Source of the DNA: Cordilura impudica
Lineage: Eukaryota > Arthropoda > Insecta > Diptera > Scathophagidae
Assembly (NCBI GenBank): GCA_963682025.1
Contig: OY821520.1
Coordinates: 85,670,965 to 85,734,964, forward strand
Direction of reading: 5' to 3'
DNA length: 64,000 nt
The position numbers and the translations under genes were made by a program. Positions 42,952 to 53,384 of the stretch are shown here, in pieces. Under the pieces are notes generated by a model, which made no database searches, was not told the DNA's origin, and worked only from the letters and a program-made list of their open reading frames with translations. Position 1 is the first letter of the stretch. Each line of letters starts with the position of its first letter.

Positions 42952-43404
42952 TTAATTTCTATACTGCTGTAGAAGACGATGTCTTAACTTTTTCATGCTA
43001 CGCAATATAGAGATATCTTCTTCAGGTAAAATATCTTCAATTGAATCTTCATTTGCAGAAGAATCCTCTAAAGAGGGTTCATCAGTAGATGGAGCTGCAG
43101 TCGAAGGAGCTTCTGTTGAGGGAGCTTCTGTCGTTGGAGAATCAGTTGATGGAGCTTCAGTCGAGGAAGCTTCAGTAGATGGAGCTTCAGTTGAGGGAGC
43201 CTCAGTTGGTACTTCAGAAATACCCAAGATACAGTTATTAAGTCCATCATAAGTTTGATCAGATCTAGCTTCATATGTACGTTTGGTTTCGTTAGTACAT
43301 ACGTTTTCTTGATTTTCAACTAAACGGTACTGTTCGCTCAAAGATGATGATGCATCAGATGCATTAACATTAATCATATATGAAGTTCTAGCAACTTCCG
43401 TACC
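42952..43404 (-). CDS. Gene C exon 2: last two cysteines and STEAP repeat tail
   Basis: The exon begins after TTTCAG (43405-43407) in phase 0 with GTEVARTSYMINVNASDASS. VCTNETKRTYEARSD and NNCILGISEVP provide the last two conserved cysteines. The tail after EVPTEAPS is a 12- to 15-bp-repeat-coded STEAPS array with Ala, Asp and Ser variants, then an acidic stretch (EDSIEDILPEED), then a basic amphipathic end (LRSMKKLRHRLLQQYRN). With exon 1 the protein is 279 residues. Gene B shows the same acidic-to-basic order at its end; gene A does not. The opposite-strand frame is a shadow. Confidence 0.85.
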   Translation of the reverse strand, partial: GTEVARTSYMINVNASDASSSLSEQYRLVENQENVCTNETKRTYEARSDQTYDGLNNCILGISEVPTEAPSTEAPSTEASSTEAPSTDSPTTEAPSTEAPSTAAPSTDEPSLEDSSANEDSIEDILPEEDISILRSMKKLRHRLLQQYRN

Positions 43405-43671
43405 CTGAAATATAATAAAACATTAAAAATATTTCGCAATAAAATCTATCAATGTTCATTTTTTATAAAACAAATAAAAATGTAGCAGTCGGGTTATCAA
43501 GTTTGAACAACCACATTATAATTTAGTTTTCACAGCAAAAAGTTGTTGTCCTGGTTTCTTAACCAACATAATTCTGAAGGTAAGCGTCAGAAGTGAAAAA
43601 TGAGACAAATAAGTCATTTCATTAATTAAGAAACCACGACAACATTTATTCTTAAACTATTAAGAGCTTAC
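43405..43671 (-). other. Intron of gene C (267 bp)
   Basis: GTAAGC donor to TTTCAG acceptor. Inside, TTGTTGTCCTGGTTTCTTAA (43543-43562) pairs with TTAAGAAACCACGACAACA (43625-43643), making a hairpin with ~19-bp arms and a ~62-nt loop. Confidence 0.8.
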
Positions 43672-44058
43672 CGCATTTGCGTAACAAACAAATGTATCTG
43701 GTATGTCAGCACTTTTTTTACAGGTATTCAAGACTTCACATATGTTCTCGGCATTTTGCGCTAAGATGTTACGTTGTTCTAAAGTAGCTTCATCGGCTGC
43801 TATACGTCCATTAGCGGAAGCATTCACGCAATCAGAGTATGCTATCTCGTATTCTTCACCAAGTTTATTAAGCAATGGTAGATAATAATTGAAACAGTCC
43901 AAAGAGCGTTCGGGATTACTTTGCAAGGCTGTATTGGAACGAGACATAAAATTCAAGAGACCCTTATTCGAATGGTGCTGATATAAATCATTTCTGTTGG
44001 CAATAACTGTCGCTGCCAAACAAGCCAGTACAACAATTAAACATTGTTTGGAATTCAT
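43672..44058 (-). CDS. Gene C exon 1: signal peptide and Cys domain (DUF725-like)
   Basis: 129 codons from the ATG at 44056-44058. The signal peptide is MNSKQCLIVVLACLAATVIA. Mature blocks are GLLNFMSRSN, NPERSLDCFNYYLPLLNKLG, YSDC, DEATLEQRNILAQNAENIC, NTC and FVCYANA. Cys spacing matches genes A and B. The donor is GCG|GTAAGC at 43672/43671, phase 0. With its short intron this is the compact member of the trio and probably shows the ancestral gene structure. Secreted; molecular function unknown. Confidence 0.88.
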
Positions 44059-44183
44059 ATTTATTATTTTATTGAATGAAAATTTAGTATATGATTTTGT
44101 TATGGCACAAAAAATTTCGTTTTAAATTAAATAGTTTAGTTATTCTTCTTTTATGTTATTTAATACGTCAAATATTTTGAAAG

Positions 44184-44220
44184 AACTGTTCCAAATTTAC
44201 AAATGTTAAAAGTTTTTATA
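44184..44220 (-). promoter_or_regulatory. Core promoter of gene C (TATA box plus initiator)
   Basis: Minus strand GGTATAAAAACTTTTAACAT (TATA box 44213-44220), then ACAGTTCTTTC 32 bp downstream (44184-44189). Nearly identical to gene B. Confidence 0.65.
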
Positions 44221-44460
44221 CCACCGACAACTTTATTAGTCCTTATAAAATATTATTACCAAATTGCAATCTTTCGATATGGTTAGATTATTGCGATATC
44301 TCTATAAAATATAACTACTATAGAATTGATATTTAATATTAATATTGCTGCCAATTGTTTCTGGTTAATCGCAATTATCGCTCGAAGACAATTGGTTCTT
44401 GTACCATTCATATTTGACTCGTTTAACTAGTAAATAATAGTCTTATCACTGTCACATTTT

Positions 44461-44671
44461 CCCAGCAAAAAAAATCATTGCTAAACTTCAGTGATATAAC
44501 AACAGTTTGAAACTAAATAGTTACCAATGTTATTACACAATAGGTTGCTATTAGTAAGGAAGCATAAAAATACAACAACAAATGAAATCATAAAAGTTGT
44601 TGGATATTATTGCTTTGTAGGTAATACAATAACCAATTCTTTTTAAAGTACTTCAATTTATTTTTGCTGGG
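44461..44671. mobile_element. MITE with CCCAGCAAAAA ends
   Basis: CCCAGCAAAAAAAAT at the left and ATTTTTGCTGGG at the right bound a 211-bp non-coding unit upstream of gene C. The target duplication is not clear. Confidence 0.6.
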
Positions 44672-45006
44672 TTATTATTGTAATTGCTATTGTTATTCCC
44701 CAAAATATATACGAACTACTTACGTACATACCATTCGTAAATACTTATGTATATCATTGAGACTACGCATGTATAGAGTTTTCAACACCGGCATACCATT
44801 TTGGATTACCGTAACCGGGCAATCACTACCGGTATATACCGGTATTTCGCTAGTTTTTCTCATCAAGCAAAAAAAGGTACATGCGAAACTCATCACCATT
44901 ATATATTTTCATTAAGATGGGTCAACTTCGTACAATCAAAATAAGGTATTATATGCACTTCCTTTAAATTAAACTTTGGTTATTAGACCGTTTTTTAAAA
45001 CCTCTT
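44672..45006. other. Unassigned DNA
   Basis: No recognised feature; the open frame 44664-44915 has no family motif. Confidence 0.35.
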
Positions 45007-45795
45007 TATACCCAATACCAATATGTGGTTTGGGTATAATGACTTTGTGCTGCTGTTTGTTACCACCAAACATATTTGACCCAGACCCATCTTTTATTAT
45101 ACCGATCTAATCAGAATCACTTTCTGAGTCGATTTAGCCATGTCCGTCTGTCCGTCTGTTTGTCCATGTAAACTTTGTAATCTAACTACAGGTCGCAAAT
45201 ATGAACATATTTTGATGAAATTTGGCATATAAGCTCTTATCGGCCACAGGATGAATGCTGTTGAAACTGGGGAAATTCAGTGCATATTCAGACCTAGCCC
45301 CCATACAAATGACCCCTATGAAATCGACATAAATTGCCATAAGATCCAAATTAACATATAGATCTCAGTCGAATTGGGTTTGAATGTGTTTATTATATCC
45401 ATTAATCAGTAGTCCAAAAATAATACCTATATAACCATTCTTAGTCATAGGCCCCATATAGAGGTGCTTCCCGATCTTCACTTAAATCTATCAAAAAACA
45501 AAAATATTGCACAGATTTTTCTCAAATTTGGTTTGTATATATTTTTTCAAAATATAAGTGACTTATTAAAATATTGTAAGGATCCGTCCATTTTTCGACC
45601 TAGTCCCCATATAAATATTACACCCGATATGAACTTTTTCATATCTGCAGTCAAAAAAAATAATAAAAATGCCACTCAAATTTGGTTTATGCTTATTTTC
45701 CATAACCAATTAGTTGGATCGAAGATATAAAGTCTCTAAACCATGGTATAGGATATCGTATAGTCGGTCTAGACTGACTATAATTTTCTTACTTG
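45007..45795 (+). mobile_element. HINE (Helentron-like) copy, near full length
   Basis: 5' TATACCCAATACCAATATGT, short GTCY tract (about 45141-45162), GAACTTTTTCATATCTGCAG block, 3' AGTCGGTCTAGACTGACTAT and TTTTCTTACTTG, then host TT. Confidence 0.8.
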
Positions 45796-45802
45796 TTGCT
45801 AT

Positions 45803-46150
45803 TTCGTATACCCTCGATGCCGTTGTGCACAGGCTATATATATCAGTTTGTCATCCCGTTTGTAACGCATAAAAAATGAAATTGCGACCCCATAAAGTAT
45901 ATATATTCCTGATCCTTTTAACAACTCCGTTCGTCCGTCCGTCTGTCTGTCTTTCTGCCTGTAAAAATCAGGCTCATTACCAAAATAAGCAATTTGCCTG
46001 TTTATAATTAGGATACACTTGGTTGCCATTATTTTGAGTATTTAAAATGGGGTAAATCGGGCCACATTATGCAAAGGTGTGACTTAAAATATGGAGACAC
46101 CTCTAGAAAGTGTTAAAAATTCAGAGTGTGTGTTGTAATAATATAGTATT
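45803..46150 (+). mobile_element. DINE-like repeat, second subfamily
   Basis: Directly after the HINE. Starts near TATACCCTCGATGCCGTTGT, includes CGACCCCATAAAGTATATAT and GTCCGTCCGTCTGTCTGTC, and ends near GGAGACACCTCTAG. Same order of blocks as 33960-34275 (inverted there). Confidence 0.6.
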
Positions 46151-46179
46151 AAGTTTATCAAGTTGTTTATTATACCCAC

Positions 46180-46328
46180 CAGTTTGTCCTACCGTTTCTA
46201 ATGCATCGAAATAAATTACGGAGACCCCATAAACCAGACATTTTATTGATGCTCATAACATCGAAATAACGATCACACCCTCAATAACTAGACTCTTCGT
46301 TTTCACATAATATCGTGTATTAATATCT
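46180..46328 (+). mobile_element. DINE-like fragment
   Basis: CCGTTTCTAATGCATCGAAA and GGAGACCCCATAAACC blocks match 22449-22690; no microsatellite remains. Confidence 0.45.
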
Positions 46329-46575
46329 AATGGGTCACGAGATCTTTATATTAGTAGGCAAGGCGATTTCTTGTCACCGATATAAAAATTTTAACCAAAA
46401 CTACCTCACTTGAAAGGTATTTATATTGAGCTATCCACCACAGTTATAGATTTGCACCCTACATTACATAAAATTGATTAGCATACCTTTATGCTTTTAT
46501 AAAATTATTTATATAATGCAAAAATAAAATTTGCTAGAACTTGCACTAGAATCTCAAGGGCTGGGTTCTAGTAGT
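46329..46575 (+). mobile_element. Non-autonomous Helitron, family 1, diverged
   Basis: Starts near TCTTTATATTAGTAGGCAAG and ends around GGGCTGGGTTCTAG followed by T. The hairpin is worn. Confidence 0.6.
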
Positions 46576-46809
46576 ATGAATAAAAATGTGAAAAAAACTT
46601 TTGAAAAAATAAGAATGTTAAATTTGTTTGTTGTTTTTCTTAAGTTATATGCTGTAATTGTTCATATTGTTGTAGTCGTTTTAGTTGTGGCATTTTTTCA
46701 TGAGGGTGTGTATGGTTACACTACATGTGTCACATTACCTGAAGCAAATATTGCCACAAATTTTTTTGGGATCCATAAACAAAATAAATTATTTTAAAAG
46801 GACCCTATT

Positions 46810-47350
46810 ATTAAAAATTATTAAAAAAGCAATTTTTTTTTTTTAAACTATCCTTTTTTAAAAAGTACACTTATTTAAAAAGCACCACTTTTTAAAAGGT
46901 ACTTTTTTAAAGCACTCTGTTTTAAGAATTTTTTTTTAAAGTACCTTTTCTTAAAAAATTACCTTTTCTAAAAAATTACCTTTTATTAAAAAATTACCTT
47001 TTTTAAAAAGCAGCTTCTTTTAAAAATTTTCCTTTTTAAGAAGTTATTTTCATTAAAGGAACGTACCTTTTAAAGTACCTTTTTTTTAAAAAAGTAACAA
47101 TTTTTAAAAGCAACTTTTGTTAAAGTAAAGTAAAGTAAAGTAAAGTTAAAGTAAGTAAAAGTTAATTAAAAAATAAACTTTTCTACGTATTTTTTAGTAC
47201 TTTTTAACAAAAGTACTTTTGTACTTTTTTTAAATTGCCTATTCTTAAAAGAGAACTTTTTCAAGTAAATTTTTTTTAGAAAAAGTTCCTTTTCATAAAA
47301 AAGTACAATTTTTAAAAAAGCACATATTCTTAAAAAAATAAGCCCATCTT
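46810..47350. repeat. Cryptic TTTTTAAAAAGTAC low-complexity block
   Basis: Irregular alternation of T and A runs with TAAAAAGTACC and AAAGTACTTTT motifs, plus a short (AAAGT)n run at 47126-47148. Related sequence occurs near 8262, 12800, 37900 and 41360. Confidence 0.6.
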
Positions 47351-47359
47351 AAAAACTAT

Positions 47360-48130
47360 TTCAAAATGGGTTTTTTTTTAACTCTTCCGTTTGTGAGACG
47401 GTCCCTGGGAACCTTTTTGATTTTTAATATCACACAACTCCTTAATGTTGTGTGTACATTTATTGCAAGAAAAAAGTATGCTGAATCGATTAAAGCTAGT
47501 TTTGAAGCGATGCGAGCAATAGTTTATATTTTATTCAGGTTTATTGATGTTTAGTAAATGCATCAGTGAAAAGGGCCCTATGGACCTTGCACTATTATTA
47601 GAAGAAATCGCTGATAATTTTTTGGAATTTTTTTAATTGAGTGCTTACAGCAGCGATTAGTTTGCCTAAACAAGATTTGTTGTAAGTTGCCTACCTTGAA
47701 AATTTATACGAACTGTATGTGGAAATCAATAAGGAGCAAGATGAAGACGACGAAGATGGATTAGAAACTGTTCCTGCTACTACCGAAACTTCTGACAGTT
47801 ACATTGAGGAGGCGTACATTGAGTAGGCAGAAAACTGCATTTGTTGGAACAGTACCCTCAAATAAAACATTTATACCACGTGAGTATTGATTTAATTGCA
47901 ACAAAGCAGTTTGTGCTGCATCGTTGCAATACCTGCCCACTCAAACTGGAAAATCAGCAAGAAGCATCACAAATGTGATTTATTTCATTTTCTCATTCAT
48001 TGTAATATTAAATAAAACCGAAATTGTCGAAAAAAAAAACATTAATCTAAAATTAACGATCGAAACCATCAAAATACACCCCTTCAAGCAAAATGCCATA
48101 CAATTTGGGGAGACTCGCTAATGGAAGGGT
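47360..48130 (+). other. Unrecognised region with short open frames
   Basis: Frames at 47366-47554 and 47924-48121, and an acidic stretch at about 47697-47825 (EINKEQDEDDEDGLETVPA), look like pieces of a decayed coding region but match no family I know. Possibly an old transposon. Confidence 0.25.
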
Positions 48131-48798
48131 TAATATTAATATCTGGACATTTTTTTTGCAAGAATCCTTTAATTATTTTTTTTAATTATCGTATGACTCA
48201 AAACATTTTAATATAATGCCGGCCGGATTAAATAATTAATTTTATTGGTGTTCTGTGAAGTACTTAGGGAACTTATAGGTTTTCTAATCTATTAGGAGAA
48301 AAATAATGCAATTTTTAGACAGTAATTAATTCTTTCCATAGAAGACACGATCATTCTGTTTTACAAGAAATTATAATAAAAACTGGCCAGAAGAACCAAA
48401 TAACTTAGAACTTAATTGGTATTCGAATCTAAAGTTTCAGTATCGGCAACAGTTGTTAAGTTGTAGCCGTAACCAATATTGGTTGCCGACTTTAACACTT
48501 TTGCTTTTTTTTTCATTTTCACATTTCTTCAAAGGAAACCATATATATATTTTTTTTCATAAATTTGGGACAATATGTCTTACAAAATATAACAAAAGAT
48601 GCTGCTTTTTTCTAAAAAAAATAATTTTTTGATTTATAGCTATGCTCAACTTTTCAGGCCATCGAATCACATAGGCGGGCAACTCTATGCAAAAACTATG
48701 GGCAACGTGTAAAACCATTATCTATGTGTAATAATAGTCCCCATAAAAATAATCCCCATCGGACCGTTTCAAAAGGTCGTAAGATTCAGGTTATCATA
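48131..48798. other. AT-rich DNA
   Basis: Nothing recognised. Confidence 0.35.
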
Positions 48799-49159
48799 TC
48801 AATAATATTAATAGGCTAGGCATTTCTTGTTACCGATGTTTTGTTCTACCGTTTTATCCCGATTTTGACCAAACGTATATTATTTGAAAGGTATTTCTTT
48901 TTAGCTGTTCACTAGATTTACAGATTTTTACTTTTATTCCTTTATTATGAGTAAATTGCATTTAAAGTTGCTACTAACACATAAAATTATACATATGCAA
49001 TTAGTGTATTTATTAAATTTGTTAATGTGTTTGAATGAGTTTGTTTTCTTCATTCACAATAATAACAAACCAAAAAAGTGTTGGTTTGTGAATTGGATAA
49101 GTTGAAAAATAAAGTTGCCTAGAAATTGCACTTGAATTTCGAGCGCTGGAATCTGCTAG
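48799..49159 (+). mobile_element. Non-autonomous Helitron, family 1
   Basis: 5' TCAATAATATTAATAGGCTA, 3' GAATTTCGAGCGCTGGAATC then TGCTAG and host T; A precedes the 5' TC. 361 bp. Confidence 0.8.
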
Positions 49160-49257
49160 TATAAAATAAAGCCCGTAGGATCATTTTTACTTAAATCTGC
49201 AAAAAAAAAAAAAAACATTTATTATATATTTTTTTTAAAATTTGATTTTATATGTTT

Positions 49258-49371
49258 AAGCGGAAATCTAAGTGACTTTACTACAAATGGTCATGATCGG
49301 TACATTTTTTTGAGCTAGTCGCCATACAAAAATAACATCATATATGAACTTTCTCATATCTGTACACTGCA
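49258..49371 (+). mobile_element. HINE internal fragment
   Basis: Matches only the AAGTGACTTTAC to GAACTTTCTCATATCTG part of the family. Confidence 0.55.
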
Positions 49372-49642
49372 CATTGGCTCAGAATCGTAATTCCTTTAAT
49401 TTTTCTTCAATTTCAATTTAATTAAAATCGGCTTAGTAGCTATTGAGGAATTCAAGGTCAAATTTGAAACTTGAAAATTTTTTTAGCATTAAAATATTGG
49501 TTTTTGTGGATACATAAACCTTTTACTACATGATTTACTTACGATAATTTTTTTAACAGTTCCCCACCTTAAAAAATTAATTATGAATATTTTTTGTTAG
49601 GAAATTTTATAAATTTTTATTAAAAAGAACAGTAAAAGTAAA

Positions 49643-49991
49643 TCTTTAATATTAATAGGCAAGGCGATTTCTTATGACCGATTTTGATAAAAAATTTATC
49701 ATTTGAAAGGTATTTCTTTTTAACTGTTACCCAGATTTACAGATTTCCATCGTCTGGATTATTTTTTTGGAGTTATCATCGTTTAAAGTTGCTACTAACA
49801 CATACATAAAATTATACAATGCTATATGTGTGTTTGTTAAATTTGTTAATGTGTTTGTGTTAATGTGTTGATTTTGTTTTCTTCATTTAAATTCAGTTGA
49901 ATTGTGAAGCATACCTTTACGGTCTTTATTAAATGAAAAAATAAAATTTCGTAGAATTTGCATTCGAGTTTCGAGCGCTGGAATCTGCTAG
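49643..49991 (+). mobile_element. Non-autonomous Helitron, family 1
   Basis: 5' TCTTTAATATTAATAGGCAA, 3' GAGTTTCGAGCGCTGGAATC then TGCTAG; host bases A and T. 349 bp. Confidence 0.8.
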
Positions 49992-50008
49992 TGATAATTA
50001 TTATCTAT

Positions 50009-50400
50009 TTAGTTGGAAAATTGCTTCCCAATATAAGGTTGTGTGTTATTTCTGTCCTGCAGCAGACTTTTCGATCCTTCATCTAAGTCTAGATGTTCTA
50101 CTTTCCAATGATTTCGAATGCTATAGATGAATGGATCACTGATCTTCATATGTAACATTTCGTAACATTTTTCTGGTATTGTGCTCTCTATAAAATCAGT
50201 AATCCATGTTGCTTCTTCCTGGACTTCCTCTGATAGATCTCCAAGTGGTACTAAATGATATTTAAAGACAACTTCCACATGATGAGGGACTTAATGGACT
50301 GTTGGAACCATATTTTGCCATGGGTATTTGGTTGCAGTTACCTTGGCATAATCAACAAATTTAATACCGTCAATCGTCGATGAATGTTTTAAATTCAGAA
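50009..50400 (-). pseudogene. Remnant of a transposon-like protein
   Basis: Minus translation gives YPWQNMVPTVH, a stop, then VPHHVEVVFKYHLVPLGDLS, EEVQEEATWITDF and a SDPFIYSIRN block. The string W-x-x-M-x-x-x-VH ... LPLG-LSEEAQE is one I associate with uncharacterised proteins repeated in insect genomes, probably transposon-encoded. Only ~120 residues remain and they carry a stop. Confidence 0.45.
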
Positions 50401-51159
50401 ATAAGGTTTATATCAAAACTCGTTATTTCAGATGCTGTTTCGGGGTCTGAAAAGAATCTGCTTGCTGTATTCCCATCATTCGTATTGCCTGATCCTTACT
50501 TTAGTTAATTTATAATAAACCCCTATATCCAACATTTATCTTGAATATGTTTATTTTTTAAATTTCTTAACTCCTTAATGGTGTCTTATTGACCGTGTAT
50601 GATCAAAGCATTTTCTTACTTTGATTACGTCATTAAAATGGGCTACAAACCTTACAACTCTTGTAAATGATGTGCGTTCAAAAAACTACTAATTTATCAC
50701 ATCATTTCATACTAATCAGAAGAAAATTAGTGTCATTTATATAAAAATATTATTAGAATAATTTTATTAAAATTAAAAAAGTGTTTCTACACAGGTCAAA
50801 AAGTTCTACTCGTCTTAAAATTTAAATTTGAGAAAAATATGCCGCCTTCAAAAATATTTCATAACACACCTCGTTACAGTGGTAAATGCACCATTTTTCA
50901 AAGAATACAATCCTGTGCTAGTGATAGTTTGTGAGGAGTGATATTTTATTTTTGATCAAATTTAAAAAATAAAATTCTTTTTAAATTTTATTAAAAAATT
51001 TTTTGTACGTCCGCAAACTTTCATAATTTTGATCCATTTTTTGGCTGCCTTAGTTCTGATATGTTTGTCGGGCAATAAAATTTTTGCCATCGGCAACAAA
51101 TCAAAAATTTAGGATTTATTTACCGGATTAAAATTTTGGGCTTCAAATTAATAACAATA
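50401..51159. other. AT-rich DNA
   Basis: Nothing recognised. Confidence 0.35.
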
Positions 51160-51230
51160 TCCAGTTATTGCCTGTCTCGAAACGTATGGTATAGGGTGTC
51201 GTACAATCGATCTACAGCGACTATAATGTT
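51160..51230 (+). mobile_element. HINE 3'-end fragment abutting a full copy
   Basis: ATATCCAGTTATTGCC, GGTATAGGGTGTCGTAC and a worn TCGATCTACAGCGACTATAA palindrome are the last ~70 bp of the family, directly followed by the 5' end of the next copy. Confidence 0.7.
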
Positions 51231-52013
51231 TATACCCTATACCACTATGTGGTTTGGGTATAATGACTTTGTGCTGCTGTTTGTAACTACAAAAAATATT
51301 TGACCTAGACCCATCTTTTATTATACCGATCAGCTCAGAATCACTTTCTGAGTCGTTTTAGCGATGTCCGTCCGTCCGTCTGTGTGTCCATGTAAACTTT
51401 GTAATCAAATTATAGGTCGCAAATATGAATATGTTTTGATGAAATTTGGTGTGTAAGCTTTTATCGGCTATAGGATGAAAGGTATTGAAATTGGTGAAAA
51501 TCGGTCCACGTTCAGACCTAGTCCCCATACAAATGACCCGTATGAAATCGACATAAATTGCCATAAGATCCAAATTATCATATAGGTCTTAGTCAAATTG
51601 GGTGTGTATGTGTTTATTGTATCCATCAGTTGTCCAAAAATAATCGCTATAGGACAATTCTTAGTTATAGGCCCCATATAGAGCTGCTTTCCGATCTTCA
51701 CTTAAATCTATCAAAAAACAAAAATATTGCACAGATTTTTCTCAAATTTGGTTTGTGTATATTTTTTCAAAATATAAGTGACTTTACTAAATATGGTCAG
51801 GATCCGTCCATTTTTCGACCCAGTCCCCATATAAATATAGCACCCGATATGAACTTTTTCATATCTGCAGCAAAAAAATTAATAAAAATGGCCTCAAATT
51901 TGGTTTATGCTTATTTTCTATATCCAATTAATTGGACCGAAGAGATAGGATCTCTAAACCATGGTATAGGGCATCGTACAGTCGGTCTAGAGCAACTATA
52001 ATTTTCTAAATTG
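51231..52013 (+). mobile_element. HINE (Helentron-like) copy, near full length
   Basis: 5' TATACCCTATACCACTATGT, GTCCGTCCGTCCGTC at about 51366-51380, 3' GTCGGTCTAGAGCAACTATA and TTTTCTAAATTG, then host TTT. Confidence 0.8.
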
Positions 52014-52734
52014 TTTTACTTGTTAAAGATGGAGTTTGCGGTGAAAATAAATCATTATAAATATCGAGAAATTGGTTCACTCTTGAATTTTATTAATATC
52101 ATTCTAATTGAAGTTCAATATCACTTACTAATTCTAGGCTTGGCAAATTGTTTGTTTTTTTTTTGTCCAATACTGATTAAAAATACATCAAAACGCCAAA
52201 AGTTGTGAAATATGCTGAATATGTGAACTTCAACGGCCAGGAAACTACTTTAGTGGACGAGTGGATGCCTGTAAAGGATACAATTAATTTGGATATTATG
52301 TTCGTTCAATAGAAAATGCTTAAATAGCACAACTAGTCTACTGTGTTCTACCTAAAAACAAGGGTCGTGGACCAGACAGATAAATTATGGCTGAGCGTTT
52401 TGGCACAAATATTCTAACGAAATACCGGTAGGCAAATTTTGATACAGTATTGGATCCCCTACCTATATTAAAAAAAAAAAAACATATTTCCATGTGAATC
52501 ATTTTTGGCACGTTCTATTTTTATACGATTCCTGTCTTAATATAAAAAAAAATATATCAATTAAATTAGAAATTTGATAACATATTTATACTGAATTTTT
52601 TTCAATCAAATAATTTGAAAATAATCAAAGACACAAAATCTGACAAATAATAATATAAGCAATAATTTTTCTTAAGGGGTTCTTACTAACCTAATCTCGT
52701 TATTAAAAACAAAGTCTGATAAAAGCAAAATAGA
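52014..52734. other. Unassigned DNA
   Basis: The frame 52011-52208 is AT-rich and hydrophobic with no recognised motif. Translation near 52200-52310 (VVKYAEYVNFNGQETTLVDE) is coding-like but unidentified. Confidence 0.3.
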
Positions 52735-53090
52735 TTGACAATGTCAATCTATGGTCAAAGTATAATGAGTTTGTGATGATGTTTGTAGCCACCAAAAACA
52801 ATGAAGTCGTCCTATCGACTCAGAATAACTTTCTGAGTCAATTTAACAAACTCTAAATCGAAAATAAAAAAAAATTGTTTGCATGAAACACAACTTAAGC
52901 GGCAGAACATAATTGAAATATATTAAGATCGATTGATTTTCATAACGATCGTCATACAAATATTTTAGGAATTTAGACATAAACTAAACTGGAATTAAAA
53001 TTTTACCGGAAACGTTCTTGCAGTAGTAAAAAAGTTGACTCTTCTATGTATGTCCAAAGATGTCAAAAAGTTTACTGACTTTGAGCCACT
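52735..53090 (+). mobile_element. HINE relic, strongly diverged
   Basis: GTATAATGAGTTTGTGATGA, TGTTTGTAGCCACCAAAAAC and CGACTCAGAATAACTTTCTG match the 5' part of the family; the rest fades. Confidence 0.45.
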
Positions 53091-53384
53091 GTACCTTTTC
53101 GCTAATCTATCAAATTATTGTTTCATGCGTAGCACAGTGGCGCTATTTGAGTTTTTTCGTTTCACATCTTTTGAACCAATTGCGATAATCAAATAAGTTA
53201 AAAGGCATATGATAGATAATTGTCCAACCTATAAAATAAGTGTCTGAACAAGGTGCTATACCTTCTACGTGCTTACTTATGGGTTATCAAATTTGAAATA
53301 TGTTAACGGCATGAAAAAATCATGATTACGTTAATTAAAAAACATGTTTATGTTAACTAAAAATCATAATTTTTACCCATTTTA

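Noticed and set aside
46531..46797. 88-codon hydrophobic frame
   Set aside because: Overlaps the end of a Helitron and has no motif, promoter or homologue that I recognise.
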